Made by a program: the position numbers and the translations under genes
Notes under the pieces: generated by a model
The model's database searches: none
What the model was told of the DNA's origin: nothing
Seen by the model: the letters and a program-made list of their open reading frames with translations, nothing else
Part shown: piece after piece, positions 43,730 to 55,523 of the stretch
Layout of the letters: every line of letters starts with the position of its first letter
Numbering within the stretch: position 1 is the first letter of the stretch
Assembly (NCBI GenBank): GCA_036873755.1
Contig: JAVTVY010019638.1
Span: 1 to 64,000, forward strand
Direction: 5' to 3'
Origin: Hanleya hanleyi
Taxonomy: Eukaryota > Mollusca > Polyplacophora > Lepidopleurida > Hanleyidae
DNA length: 64,000 nucleotides

Positions 43730-44100
43730 GTTGATCACTCGAGCTCCACTCTCCCAACTGTTTGATCACTCCCCTAACTTCTCCAGGAAAGCTTTTGATC
43801 ACTCTCCTGAAAGTCAATGGAGAGGGATATTGGGGAGAGTGATCACTCTCATATTACTCACGCAAAACCACATGGGCTCGTTACCATTGTTAATTGGGTA
43901 ATTAGGTTGATAATGGGGGGTGGAGGTAGGGAATCCATTTATTCCTTTCCTCGACCCCCCCTATAATCAACCTAATTAACCAATTAACACTTATTCCCTA
44001 CCTTGACCCTCCCCCGCCCCCCCCTATAATCTACTTAATTAACCAATTAACAACGGTAACAAGCCCCTGTGCGCAAAACAGGAGAGTGATGCACCGCTCA
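43730..44100. mobile_element. 'gagagtgatcactctc' element interrupted by a hAT-type MITE
   Basis: Sequence on both sides of the inner MITE (43869-44071) shares 'tgatcactctc' and 'ggagagtgat' words with the elements at 26100 and 31651. The left part ends 'attactcacgcaaaac' and the right resumes 'cgcaaaacaggagagtgatg', so one element was split by the later insertion. Its own ends are not resolved. Confidence 0.55.
43869..44071. mobile_element. hAT-like MITE with 8-bp target duplication
   Basis: A 203-bp element between two copies of CGCAAAAC (43861-43868 and 44072-44079). The ends are inverted: 'cacatgggctcgttaccatt' against the inverse of 'caacggtaacaagcccctgt' + g, continuing through the 'aattaaccaattaac' words. 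The centre is C/G-run rich. An 8-bp duplication and CA..TG ends fit the hAT superfamily. A half element with the same terminus is at 56931. Confidence 0.88.
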
Positions 44101-44279
44101 CGCAGATTTACAAACAAGAGAGAATATATTTTGCAAATACTTTATAATAATTGTTTTTACATTGATTACCCAAATGTTTTTTCTGCATTGTCTTGTAATA
44201 GATTTAGAAGAAATTATATTTATTCTCATAGATGTGATATAGAAGTTCTAGTTAATGGTTTATGGATATTATATTAATA

Positions 44280-44960
44280 TACATGATGTACAAACATATT
44301 GCCTAACTTTTTCTATCTGTTTTTGAGACAAGTATTCATATATTTATTGGCCCCAAACTCTCTCTCTCTCTCTCAATCACGTGATCAATTGTGTATTCGT
44401 TCATCTGCATGACACTTGAACATTTATCCGGAAACCTAACATCGCTTATGTAACACGAAACCAATTAAATTGTTATTGTCAACGCAAAGTACATGTGCCG
44501 CAAGGCCTGAAGTCTGGTATGTAACCAGATACACCAAATTAATGCTTGCTCTTCCGAGTGTGCTGGGACCACGCGCTGGCAATTAAGTTGATGCCGTGTT
44601 ACATGAGGGAGGTTACACAACCTGTAACCATCTGGGTCATCTAAACGCGGTAAGACTGGATGGATGGCGAAGTGTACGCAAATGGGAGGTAACAGACTAA
44701 CTGAATTGTATAAAGATCCCCACAAGCCATTTAATTGTCATGGATGTTGGGGGTCTGAACTGCATCAAGGGATAGAAGTGGGATTTTATTGTCATGGATT
44801 GGAGGCGGGGGGAGGGGGCTACGTCATCAGGTTTCAGGGACAATTGCCAACAATCCAATTACAGACGATTAAAACAGTTTAGGTCCACTTATCCAGGTTT
44901 AGGTCCACTTATGAATGGTTCTTACCATAGTGGAAAATCCTGGTAGAATTTCAGGCCTAG
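44280..44960. other. Nothing recognised apart from a (TC)n tract
   Basis: There is a short (CT)n run at about 44358-44376. The open segments at 44465-44725 (minus) and 44664-44882 (plus) overlap and resemble no known protein. Confidence 0.5.
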
Positions 44961-44964
44961 AAAT

Positions 44965-45140
44965 TAATGGAATTGTGTGTCTGGTCACCAGACATGGAAT
45001 TGTGTGTCTGGTCACCAGACATGGAATTGTGTGTCTGGTCATGGAATTGTGTGTCTGGTCATGGAATTGTGTGTCGATCTGGTCATGGCATTGTGTGTCT
45101 GGTCATGGGATTGTGTGTCTGGTCATGGAATTGTGTGTGA
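44965..45140 (+). repeat. 20-29 bp minisatellite
   Basis: Eight copies of 'ggaattgtgtgtctggtcat'. The first ones are a longer 29-bp form including 'caccagacat', the later ones drop it. There is no stop in two plus frames, but the coding look is due to the repeat. Confidence 0.93.
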
Positions 45141-45383
45141 TCATAGAGTTGAATTTTGTGTGAAGGTTATGGGAAACTTTCCAGTTGAGCTTTCATGTCC
45201 ATGAATGGTCCCGACATTTCGTGAACCCTGGCCTCATTAGTCGGAATACCATATCTTTTATTTCTTTCTATTTATTGAATTTTCTGGAGGGTATAATTTA
45301 CTACACTAAACATATAGCCTGGAAATCAAATCCATCGTAGGCTACGAGAAGGTAACTTCCAGGGGTTTTTTTTAGATGCACAT

Positions 45384-45483
45384 GCACATGAATCATGATA
45401 CTATATACACATTAATGAAGATGCGTGCTTATATATATTCATTATAAATCACAAAACTATATACACATTAGTAAAGATGCATA
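45384..45483 (+). repeat. Isolated first unit of the 107-bp dimeric satellite
   Basis: One unit ('atgaatcatgatactatata', 'cacattaatgaagatgcgtg', 'attataaatcacaaaactat') is separated from the main array by the pogo-like insertion at 45484-46738. It breaks off at 'gatgcata', which continues on the far side as 'tactgatatattttg'. Confidence 0.9.
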
Positions 45484-46738
45484 CCGTAAACTGGGGTGAC
45501 TTTGAACACTTTTCTCGGTTTTTGTTTAATTTCTGAAACTTAATCTTAATGAATTTGTGATATTATATTCTCTAAATACCTCCTGAGGTTTACCCTTTCT
45601 GACATGTTTGTTTGGTAATGTTTCATAGAATGGTTAATTTATATTTTTTAAAATAACTATCTGTTCAAAGTCACCCCGTGTTTGGTGTGACTTTGAACAC
45701 CTATGTTATTCCCTTATTTTTACCATCATTATAAATGAAAATTCAAATTCATCCCCTAATAGAGGTGACTTTGAACACATTTTAGGTTTTTAAAAATATT
45801 TTTAATCACAACTTCTCATTAATTCAGCAAAAAATCACAGAAAAATACATAAAACAGTAAAACTTTTGTCGGTGGAGATTAATATCGCTGCCATCTGTAA
45901 GTAGAGATATATCACACCTTTATTTGGAACTTGATCCTTGAACTAATTAACATAAGGAGAGCTGCACATGTTATTGTACAATACTGATGCTTTACGAGCT
46001 TGCCCCCTTCCCCCGCCCCCTTCCCCTCCCCGAGTTCCGGGATACTTTTTATTGACCTTGTGACTCGGCATTCCAACTAGTGGTATGCCATATTCCTGGG
46101 CAAGCTTTCTTAATGTCAGTGTTCCTTGGAGCACATCCTTCACAGCCTTTTCTAGGGTTTCTGTTGTATAATTTTTATATGCCACACCACCAAGTTTTCG
46201 CTTGTGTGTCCATGGCATCTTTGCATATGGTACCATTTATATCTTCTATCTAGTTAGATATCTGCTATTGGTAAACTATGCTACCCACCTTGTCCTGTTC
46301 AGTATTGAACAGTAAAGTGTCTTTTGAGTCTTCCTACAGCTGTGGTCAAGATTCACTCGAAATTAAATTTGGGTGTTCAAAGTCACCCCATTGTTGTTTT
46401 TTGCATCCATATTTAAAACAAAAAAAAGATAGATAATAAATTACACCTGTATCATGTTTGCAACATCACACCTGATACATCATATGCAGAACAACTTGCT
46501 TTACACCATAGAATTAGGAGGATCACACAGATTTTTACCGCCACCGAAATATGTCCAAATATTCACATTGCACTTGCGAAGTGTCCGCAAGATGTAGAGA
46601 ATACTTTGAGAATTTCTTTTTACCCTACAAGGTAGAATTGTATACCACCTTCATACTCACAAGTAACATATAACGTTTGTCTTTGAAAAATGCTGCGAAA
46701 AAAAAGTCACCCTGCCGTTCAGTCACCCCAGTTTACGG
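45484..46738 (-). mobile_element. pogo-like DNA transposon remnant with TA target duplication
   Basis: A 1255-bp element flanked by TA (45482-45483 and 46739-46740), with perfect 18-bp inverted ends CCGTAAACTGGGGTGACT. At least five subterminal copies of 'gtgactttgaacac' in either orientation (45494, 45664, 45680, 45765, 46374) look like transposase binding sites. Inside, on the minus strand, is a short frame for a pogo/psq-type helix-turn-helix. TA duplication plus this domain places it in the Tc1/mariner-pogo group. The catalytic DDE region is absent, so it is non-autonomous. Confidence 0.9.
45943..46236 (-). pseudogene. pogo-type transposase N-terminal fragment (psq-like helix-turn-helix)
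   Basis: The 97-codon frame has 'KNYTTETLEKAVKDVLQGTL' and 'TLRKLAQEYGIPLVGMPSHK' at residues about 22-62, matching the helix-turn-helix_Psq pattern (LxxAVxxVxxGxLSLRxAAxxYGIPxSTLxxxV), followed by 'NKKYPGTRGG', as in pogo, Tigger and Jerky-type transposases. In the family this domain binds the element's ends, and CENP-B-type and DDE domains follow. Here the reading degenerates into a Gly-rich stretch after residue 72 and stops. Upstream 'MPWTHKRKLGG' is probably the start. It is broken by truncation, and no catalytic region is present elsewhere in the element. Confidence 0.82.
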
Positions 46739-48036
46739 TACTGATATATTTTGTCATGAATCACAACACTATATACACATTAATGAAGATGAATGCTTAT
46801 ATATATTCTTTATTAATCACAAAATTATATACACATTAGTAAAGATGCATACTCGTATATTTTGTCATGAATCACAACACTATATACACATTAATAAAGA
46901 TGAATGCTTATATATATTCATTATAAATCAGAAAATTATATACACATTAGTAAAGATGCACTCATATATTTTGTCATGAATCACAACACTATATACACAT
47001 TAATAAAGATGAATGCTTATATATATTCATTATAAATCACAAAATTATATACACATTGATGGACCCTCATATATTTTGTCATGAATCACAACACTATATA
47101 CACATTAATAAAGATGCATGCTTATATATATTCATTATAAATCACAAAATTTTATACAAATTAGTAAAGATGCACACTCATATATTTTGTCATGAATCAC
47201 AACACTATATACACATTAATAAAAATGCATGCTTATACATACACATTAGTATAGATACACACTCCTATATTTGTCATGAATCACGACACCATATACACAT
47301 TAATGAAGAAGCATACTTATATATATTCATTATAAATCACAAAATTATATACACATTAGTATAGATGCACACTCGTATATTTGTCATGAATCACAACACT
47401 ATATACACATTAATAAAGAGGCATGCTTCTATATATTCAATCATTATAAATCACAAAATTATATACACATTAGTAAGGATGCACATTCATATGTTTTGTC
47501 ATGAGTCGCAACACTATATACACATTAATAAAAATGCATGCTTATATATATTCATTAATCACAAAATTATATACACATTAGTAAGGATGCACTCCAATAT
47601 TTTGTCATGAATCACAACACTATACACATTAATAAAGATGAATGCTTTTATATATTCATTATAAATCACAAAATTATATACATATTAGTAAAGATGCACT
47701 CCAATATTTTGTCATGAATCACAACACTATACACATTAATGAAGATGAATGCTTATATATATTCATTATAAATCACAAAATTATATACACATTAGTAAAG
47801 ATGCACACTCATATATTTTGTCATGAATCACAACACTATATACACATTAATAAAGATGAATGCTTATATATATTCATTATAAATCAGAAAATTATATACA
47901 CATTAGTAAAGATGCACTCATATATTTTGTCATGAATCACAACACTATATACACATTAATAAAGATGAATGCTTATATATATTCATTATAAATCACAAAA
48001 TTATATACACATTAGTAAAGATGCACTCATATATTT
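46739..48036 (+). repeat. Dimeric satellite of about 107 bp, left block
   Basis: About 12 units of about 105-110 bp. Each has two related halves of about 53 bp: 'tgaatcacaacactatatac' + 'acattaataaagatg', and 'ataaatcacaaaattatata' + 'cacattagtaaagatg'. The variants 'acattgatggaccctc' (47053) and a missing half mark particular units. The array is interrupted at 48036 by the hairpin-bearing insertion. Short frames of 80-102 codons in this block are repeat translations. Confidence 0.94.
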
Positions 48037-49704
48037 ATGTCTCCCCCAACTATGTTGGGGGGAGACATCTAGTGTTTGTGCTGTCTGTCTGTCTGTCCGT
48101 CTGTCTGTCTGGTTGGATGTCTGGATGTCTGGATGGATGTCTGTCCGTCCCCTTGCCTTGTCTGCAAGATATCTTGAGAACTACCTGATGGAATTTCACC
48201 AAACTTGGATGGAAGCTTCATTGGGATAGCCCCCTCATTTGATTAGGTTTTGGTGTATGTGCGTGCATTCATCCGTGTCCGGTGTCCGTCCGTCCGTTCA
48301 TCTACTTATACATGTATATACAGGCCTTGTCTGCAAGATATCTTGAGAACTACCAGACGGAATTTCACCCCACTTGGATGGAAGCTTTAGTGGATTAGCC
48401 CCCTCATTTGATTAGATTTTGGTGTGTGTGCGTGCATTCATCCATGTCCGGTGTCTGTCCGTCCGTCCATCTACTTGTACATGTATATACAGGGCTTGTC
48501 TGCAAGATATCTGGAGAACTACTGGATGGAATTTCACCAAACTTGGATGGAAGCTTCATTGGGATAGCCCCTCATTTGATTAGGTTTTGGTGTATGTGGG
48601 TTCATTCATCCGTGTCCGGTGTCCGTCCGTCCGTCCATCTACTTATACATGTATATACAGGCCTTGTCTGCAAGATATCTTGAGAACTACTGAACGGAAT
48701 TTCACCACACTTGGATGGAAGCTTCAGTGGGATAGCCCCCCTCATTTGATTATGTTTTGGTGTGTGTGCGTGCATTCTCCATGTCCGGTGTCTGTCCGTC
48801 CGTCCATCTACTTGTACATGTTTATACAGGGCTTGTCTGCAAGATATTCTGGAGAACTACTGGACAGAATTTCACCACACTTGGATGGAAGCTTCATTGG
48901 GATAGCCCCCTCATTTGATTAGGTTTTGGTGTATGTGCGTGCATTCATCCGTGTCCGGTGTCCGTCTGTCCATCCATCTAATTGTACATGTATGTACAGG
49001 CCTTGTCTGCAAGATATCTTGAGAACTACTTGATGGAATCTCACTCCCCTTGGATAGAAGCTATAGTGGGATAGCCCCCTCATTTGATTAGGTTTTGGTG
49101 TGTGTGCGTGCATTCATCCATGTCCAGTGTCCGTCCGTCTGTCTACTTGTACATGTATATACAGGGCTTGTCTGCAAGATATCTGGAGAACTACTGAACA
49201 GAATTTCACCAAACTTCGATGGAAGCTTCATTAGGATAGCCCCCTCATTTGACTAGGTTTTGGTGTGTGTGCCTGCATTCGTCCGGTGTCCGTCCATCTG
49301 CTTGTACATGTATATACAGGCTTTGTCTGCAAGATACCTTGAGAACTATTGGATGGAATTTCACCAAACTTGGATGGAAGCTTCATTGGGATAGCCCCGC
49401 ATTTGATCAGGTTTTAGTGTATGTGTGCATGCATTCATCTGTGTCCGATGTCCATCCAACCGTTCATCTACTTGTACATGTATATACAATGAAAATCGCT
49501 TCTTTGTAATTAATATTTTTAGATACGCAGCTTTGTTTAAGATACTTATTGCTACATTCATTTTATAGCACTTTCCCTTAAATTATGTGCCCATTCAAGG
49601 CAAGGTGGGAGGTTGGGGGAGACGTATGTTTTTGCCCAAAAAAAAACAACCAGCATAGGCTTCATGCCGGAGCGGCAACTCAAGGGTCAAAGCGGAACCT
49701 CTAG
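48037..49704 (+). mobile_element. Helentron/HINE-like element with internal 170-bp array
   Basis: A 1668-bp insertion in the satellite. It starts with the hairpin ATGTCTCCCCCAAC-tat-GTTGGGGGGAGACAT (48037-48068) followed by CTAG, then a 'gtctgtctgtccgtctgtct' tract. Next come eight direct repeats of about 170 bp ('gcaagatatcttgagaacta', 'gaatttcaccaaacttggat', 'ggaagcttcattgggatagc', ending in 'gtccgtccgtccatctactt'), then a unique tail ending in CTAG (49701-49704). The flanking satellite shows a TT duplication at most. Hairpin, CTAG, TT target and a tandem core resemble non-autonomous Helitron/Helentron derivatives and bivalve 'pearl'-type elements. No Rep/helicase is present. Confidence 0.78.
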
Positions 49705-51288
49705 TTTGTCATGAATCACAACACTATATACACATTAATAAAGATGAATGCTTATATATATTCATTATAAATCACAAAATTATATACACATTGATGGACC
49801 CTCATATATTTTGTCATGAATCACAACACTATATACACATTAATAAAGATGCATGCTTATATATATTCATTATAAATCACAAAATTTTATACAAATTAGT
49901 AAAGATGCACACTCATATATTTTGTCATGAATCACAACACTATATACACATTAATAAAAATGCATGCTTATACATATTCATTATAAATCACAAAAATATA
50001 TACACATTAGTATAGATGCACACTCCTATATTTGTCATGAATCACGATACTATATACACATTAATGAAGAAGCATACTTATATATATTCATTATAAATCA
50101 CAAAATTATATACACATTAGTATAGATGCACACTCGTATATTTGTCATGAATCACAACACTATATACACATTAATAAAGAGGCATGCTTATATATATTCA
50201 ATCATTATAAATCACAAAATTATATACACATTAGTAAGGATGCACATTCATATGTTTTGTCATGAGTCGCAACACTATATACACATTAATAAAAATGCAT
50301 GCTTATATATATTCATTAATCACAAAATTATATACACATTAGTAAGGATGCACTCCAATATTTTGTCATGAATCACAACACTATACACATTAATAAAGAT
50401 GAATGCTTTTATATATTCATTATAAATCACAAAATTATATACATATTAGTAAAGATGCACTCCAATATTTTGTCATGAATCACAACACTATACACATTAA
50501 TGAAGATGAATGCTTATATATATTCATTATAAATCACAAAATTATATACACATTAGTAAAGATGCACACTCATATATTTTGTCATGAATCACAACACTAT
50601 ACACATTAATGAAGAAGCATGCTTATATATATTCATTATAAATCACAAAATTATATACACATTAGTAAAGATGCACTCATATGTTTTGTCATGAATCACA
50701 ACACTATATATATATACACATTAATGAAGATGAATGCTTATATATATTCATTATAAATCACAAAATTATATACACATTAGTAAAGATGCACTCATATATT
50801 TTGTCATGAATCACAACACTATACACATTAATAAAGATGAATGCTTATATATATTCATTATTAATCACAAAATTATATACACATTAGTAAAGAAGCACAC
50901 TCATATATTTTGTCACGAATCACAACACTATACACTTTAATAAAGATGAATGCTTATATATATTCATTATAAATCACAAAGTATATACACATTGATGGAC
51001 CCTCATATATTTTGTCATGAATCACAACACTATATACACATTAATAAAGATGCATGCTTATATATATTCATTATAAATCACAAAAATATATACACATTAG
51101 TAAAGATGCACTCATATATTTTGTCATGAATCACAACACTATATACACATTAATAAAGATGCATGCTTATATATATTCATTATTAATCACAAAATTATAT
51201 ACACATTGATGGACCCTCATATATTTTGTCATGAATCACAACACTATATACACATTAATAAAGATGCATGCTTATATATATTCACTAT
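49705..51288 (+). repeat. Dimeric satellite of about 107 bp, right block
   Basis: The array resumes in phase directly after the insertion. The segment of about 49720-50560 repeats the unit-variant order of about 46985-47820 (including 'gatggaccctc', 'aggatgcacattcatatg' and 'gagtcgcaacactat') at an offset of about 2735 bp, so a block of about 0.85 kb was duplicated within the array. The 'gatggaccctc' variant recurs at 50993 and 51210. It ends at 'ttcactataacattccag'. Confidence 0.92.
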
Positions 51289-53029
51289 AACATTCCAGAT
51301 ATTCTGTCTCCAGATTTGATACTCCTAGTACTAAACATATTGCTTCAGCTATCGTTTTGCCTACAAATATCAGTACTTGATCGTACAGTAGTATACATTG
51401 GGGTCTGTTGAGAAAATAAACTTGTTAAGTTACCCTTTGTTGTGATTTTGTTCGTTTGTTCGATTATTATTAGGCCTATTATAAGCCAAATATTTTCTTG
51501 CATGCGTTTGAGGCGAAACATGCCACAAAAAAGTCTGAAAACACACTGAACCATCATATTAAATTTGCAGCTGCATGTGTATCGCCCATTGTGCTGGTGC
51601 GCTATTAATATTTATAACCATGCAGTTTCTGAACAGAAGCATCCCACTTCCCTTATATGTGTTGTAATTTTTTCCTGTATATGGCGAGATTCTGCTGGTG
51701 GACGTTTCGTCCCCGAGGCCCGCCCCCTGTACAGACCTTTTGGTCTTTGATATATGTTGGCATTTGTGGGAAGTTGATGCTGGGTCGACATCGGGCCTTA
51801 CCGACTAGTCTTTTGTGCTAAATGCCGTCGTTTACATCTGACGACGATACAACTCACCAATCTCCAATGTACGAGTTGTCACAGCGAAACAGCTCACCAA
51901 TTACCAGTATACGAGTTGTCAGAGCATTTCCATCAGAACTCTCTAGATTTGTATCTAATACCGCTTATGCCGGTGCTAGGGGCCGTGTGGTCATATCATC
52001 CAAGTTGCCACATGAACAGATACAATAAAAGCGTACCTGAGAAACAACACATATCACTAATCGTTAGATTCTTGGTATGTGCTTTAGAATAGGTTAACCA
52101 GAGGACTATTCTGTGAAGTCATGTGACGCAGTCAGTATGTCGGCACCTCTTCCCACTTCCCTTATATGTGTTGTAATTCCATTGATTACACATTCTGGAA
52201 ACCTGAATGGTTTATTTCCTTGCTGAGAGAGCTAAGAAAAGGAAGGTATGGAGAGGATAAGACGAACACTAAATCAAAGTTGAAGTGACAGCTTTTCCTC
52301 CGCCAGTGCTGTTTTGTAGAAAGTCGATATATTTCTCCGTAATTCTATATTTTCTGGGAAATAAAGTTGTCATTGAAAGGGATTAGTCCAAGTTAGAACC
52401 AGTGTGACAGGGTCGATGTGAACCATGGAGGAGGGGGCGGGGTATCGGGGAGGGAAATGGATGGGAGTAAAATGGTGTAACAAGAGCCCAAGGGGCTTCA
52501 ATATACGCCCATATATCTGGAATTACACTGGTCCGAATTTCAAGGTTTTTTAATGGCCTTGATCTCAATTGGTAGCTAGCAATCCAGAGAAAGGTCTACG
52601 ATTTTGTGCTTCTGTGAATGTAACATATTTCACATCTTATATTGAATGATAAACTAGAATGGTCTTAACTCTAGGTAACTGGGTGACCTCGAAACAAGAG
52701 CCGAGAGCTCACATATTCGACACTGAAATCGACAATAGTCAAACACAAGAAAATAGCAGTTTCCCTTTAAATGAATTCCTTTCAGGTGAGGAAATTGTTC
52801 ATGAAGGAAGAAAAATGTGAAGAAAGTGATGAAGTAAACCCTTGTTCTTTAGTTAAGAAACAGGTATAAGTTCTTAAAGGACCCCTCTCCTCGTTAAATT
52901 AGTAAATGTACGGTTTTTATTTCAGTTTAACAGTTTAACTGAATGTAGCTATCAAACATAGGAGACAACTCCACAGGACAAATGCCATATACATGTAGGG
53001 GAGACAACTCTGAATATTCCAACCTAACG
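51289..53029. other. Low-copy sequence with short direct repeats
   Basis: A 28-bp perfect direct repeat ('tcccacttcccttatatgtg' + ttgtaatt) occurs at 51642-51669 and 52151-52178. A local duplication of 'acgagttgtcacagcgaaac' type is at 51869 and 51912. The segment of about 51945-52065 resembles about 56205-56325. No gene is recognised. The part at 52180-53029 has nothing identifiable except G-rich 52425-52460. Confidence 0.6.
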
Positions 53030-54414
53030 CATATAGTTAGCTAAACTTGATACAGTTTTCGGGGACTGTGACCTTGACCTTTGACAAATTGATCTCAAAA
53101 TGAATATGGCTCCTCTTTGCCATGCGTGTAAGATATACCGAAAGTTTGGTACTAATCCATACCTTGAAACCAGAGATATCGCATGGACAACAAATGTTAA
53201 TGAATGACTGGACAGAACGCAATATCGCATTACATGACCTCTTCGACAGGCATATGAAAATGTTTCTACTACCACAAAAAAGAAGTTATTTTTAATGATT
53301 TCCTGATTTTGGGGTCACAGTGACCTTGACATGAATTTTGACACATCGTCTTCCCTCAGTGTATCAATGGACACAAAAAATCATGATTTTTAACAATTTC
53401 ATAATTTGGGGGGTCACCGTGACCTTGACCTTCGGCCTTGACCTACTTTTTGGTACGTGACACATCATGTCCCCCTAATATATCTACTGAGACAAAAAAG
53501 TAATTTTTAAAAATTTCATGATTCTGGGGTCACAGTTACCTTGATCTAAATTTTGGTACATGACAAAATCGTCTCCCCTTAATATATCAATGGATACAAA
53601 TAATCATGATTTTTAACAATTTCATGATTTTGGGGTAACAGTGATCTTGACCTTTGACCTTGACCTACATTTTGGTAGGTGACACATCGTGCCCCCATGA
53701 TGTATCTACTGACACAAAAAAAAGTTATTTTTAATAATTTACTAATTTTGGGGACAGTGACCTTTGACCTTCGACCATGACCCAATGTTTGATATGCAAC
53801 ACTTCATTTCCCCCTATTGAATCCACTCACAACAAATTAGAACTGTAGATAGAAAACGATCAATGATTTCCTGATTTTAGGCAACAGTGACCTTTGACCT
53901 CTGACCTCGATTTTTCGGTACCACTGACCTTTGACCTTGACCTACATTTGGTATGCAACACATCGTTTCCCCCTAGGGCATCCACTCACCAAAAATTAGA
54001 ACTGTAGATAGAAAACTATCAATGATTTCCTGATTTTAGGCAACGGTGACCTTTGACCTCTGACCTCGACCTGAATTTCGGTACGCGACACATCGCCTCC
54101 ACCTGATGTATCCACTCATAAAAAATTGCAACTCTGGATACAAAACATTCAAAGATATAGACCGGACACGAACACTTCAGTGATTTCCTGTTTTTCAGGC
54201 CAGTGACCTTTGACCTCTGACCTCGACCTTCATTTTTGTACGCGACACATCGTCTCCCCGTAGGGTATCCACTCACTACAAATTGGAACTGTAAATAGAA
54301 AAGTGTTCCAGATATAGACCGGACACAGGGGACGGACAGACGAACGGATGGGCACACGGACAGACGGACGGAAACCGACATCACATAATACGTCCGCCTT
54401 TTTGGCGGGCGTAT
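53030..54414 (-). repeat. Inverted copy of the 19830-21605 element, with terminal hairpin
   Basis: Read on the minus strand it starts with a hairpin of acgcccgcc and ggcggacgt arms around aaaaa (54388-54414), then a 'ccgtccgtctgtcc'-type tract. The order is then the same as at 19830: 'gtgtccggtctatatct', units with 'aggtcaaaggtcactg' and 'ccccaaaatcatgaaat', and the tail 'tgtaatgcgatattgcgttc'. The copy at 19830 lacks the hairpin. It is non-coding. Confidence 0.88.
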
Positions 54415-55523
54415 AAAAAGGAATAGAACCCCACCGAATGGTCCCGGGTGTGAAAAGATATACCCAACTGTCTTGACTGAGGTATTGTTGAAATCGACGT
54501 TAAATCATATTCACTCTTGTTTTAAAGGGTGTGCACATGAGAGGTGTAGGGGGGAGGGGGTTGGGTGAATAAAGAAGTACTAGTTATGCTCATGGACCTT
54601 ATATCTTGACAGGGTCAATGGTATGGCCTTAACGATCACATACATCCTATATACGACTGATATGCACTTGGGTGGATGAAACGGTCCAAATTGGCCGTGG
54701 GTGGTGTCCTGTTGAAGCGCCCTTGGGGTAGAGTGAAACGGGTCCTGGTTTTGTCCGGTCACGTATTCTGCGCAAGCATTGGAGTACAGTCTGTTCTGAC
54801 AGTTTCGAGAGAAGATCCCCAATACATCTTCTTATTATACCAGGAGAGATCAACAACACTTTGGGTGTGTTGCATCAGACGCATCGTCGGCATACTATTA
54901 TCCAATCAGAACCCGCCGTTTGAGAAACTGTCCTTGTTGAATGACCATTCGATCTTGTTCATTTTCATCGTCCGTTTGCTCGCGTCCGTCTCTAAGCATT
55001 TTCAGGCAGTCCTGGATATTGTAATGATAACACGTCCTGCAACAGCGGATTTTGACGGCATTGTTCTGGGCCTCTGTGGATGATATCCTCTTTCAGGTGA
55101 CGCTTGGTCTTCACGATGGACCTATGGATGGGGTCGCCTTCAATTTCAAGCGGCAGCAGGCTAAACTGTTCATAGATTGCCATGCCTGTTTTTTTCTGAT
55201 TGGAGGGAACATGGTGTGCGCCTGTTGGCATCTTGGATCATCTTGGATCTATGTGATTTCTCTGTGATTGTTTGCTCCAAATGGGGCGCATTAATTTGCA
55301 ATAAATATTCTGATTCTGATTCTGATTCCTCATCATGGTTATCAATGAGTACAACACAATACGATATCCAAAGGTGTGTTTTTCTTTCTCACCAAGGCTT
55401 CCCTGGGATGTAGCTGGACTATGAACGCCCCCGCTTTCTGTATCAGTAAGTAGGCTTTCAGTGTCAGTCGATAGACTCTCAGAATCAGCTGGTATGCTCT
55501 CAGTATCTGCATCAGCAGGCCTA
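54415..55523. other. Degenerate coding-like region, no gene resolved
   Basis: Short overlapping open segments occur on both strands (54676-55083 plus; several minus-strand pieces). Some minus-strand pieces look protein-like in composition ('DGREQTDDENEQDRM' near 54975; 'TESIPADSESLSTDTES' near 55480), but the frames are broken every 40-80 codons and no family is recognised. A decayed mobile-element gene on the minus strand, continuous with the zinc-finger fragment next to it, is the best guess. Confidence 0.35.

Noticed and set aside
47056..50940. Families of 65-102 codon frames (HIFCHESQHYIHIN...)
   Set aside because: They are translations of the 107-bp satellite, broken at each frame-changing unit.
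54676..55083. 135-codon plus-strand frame
   Set aside because: Its composition is that of an antisense frame. Minus-strand pieces over the same DNA look more protein-like, and neither is recognisable.
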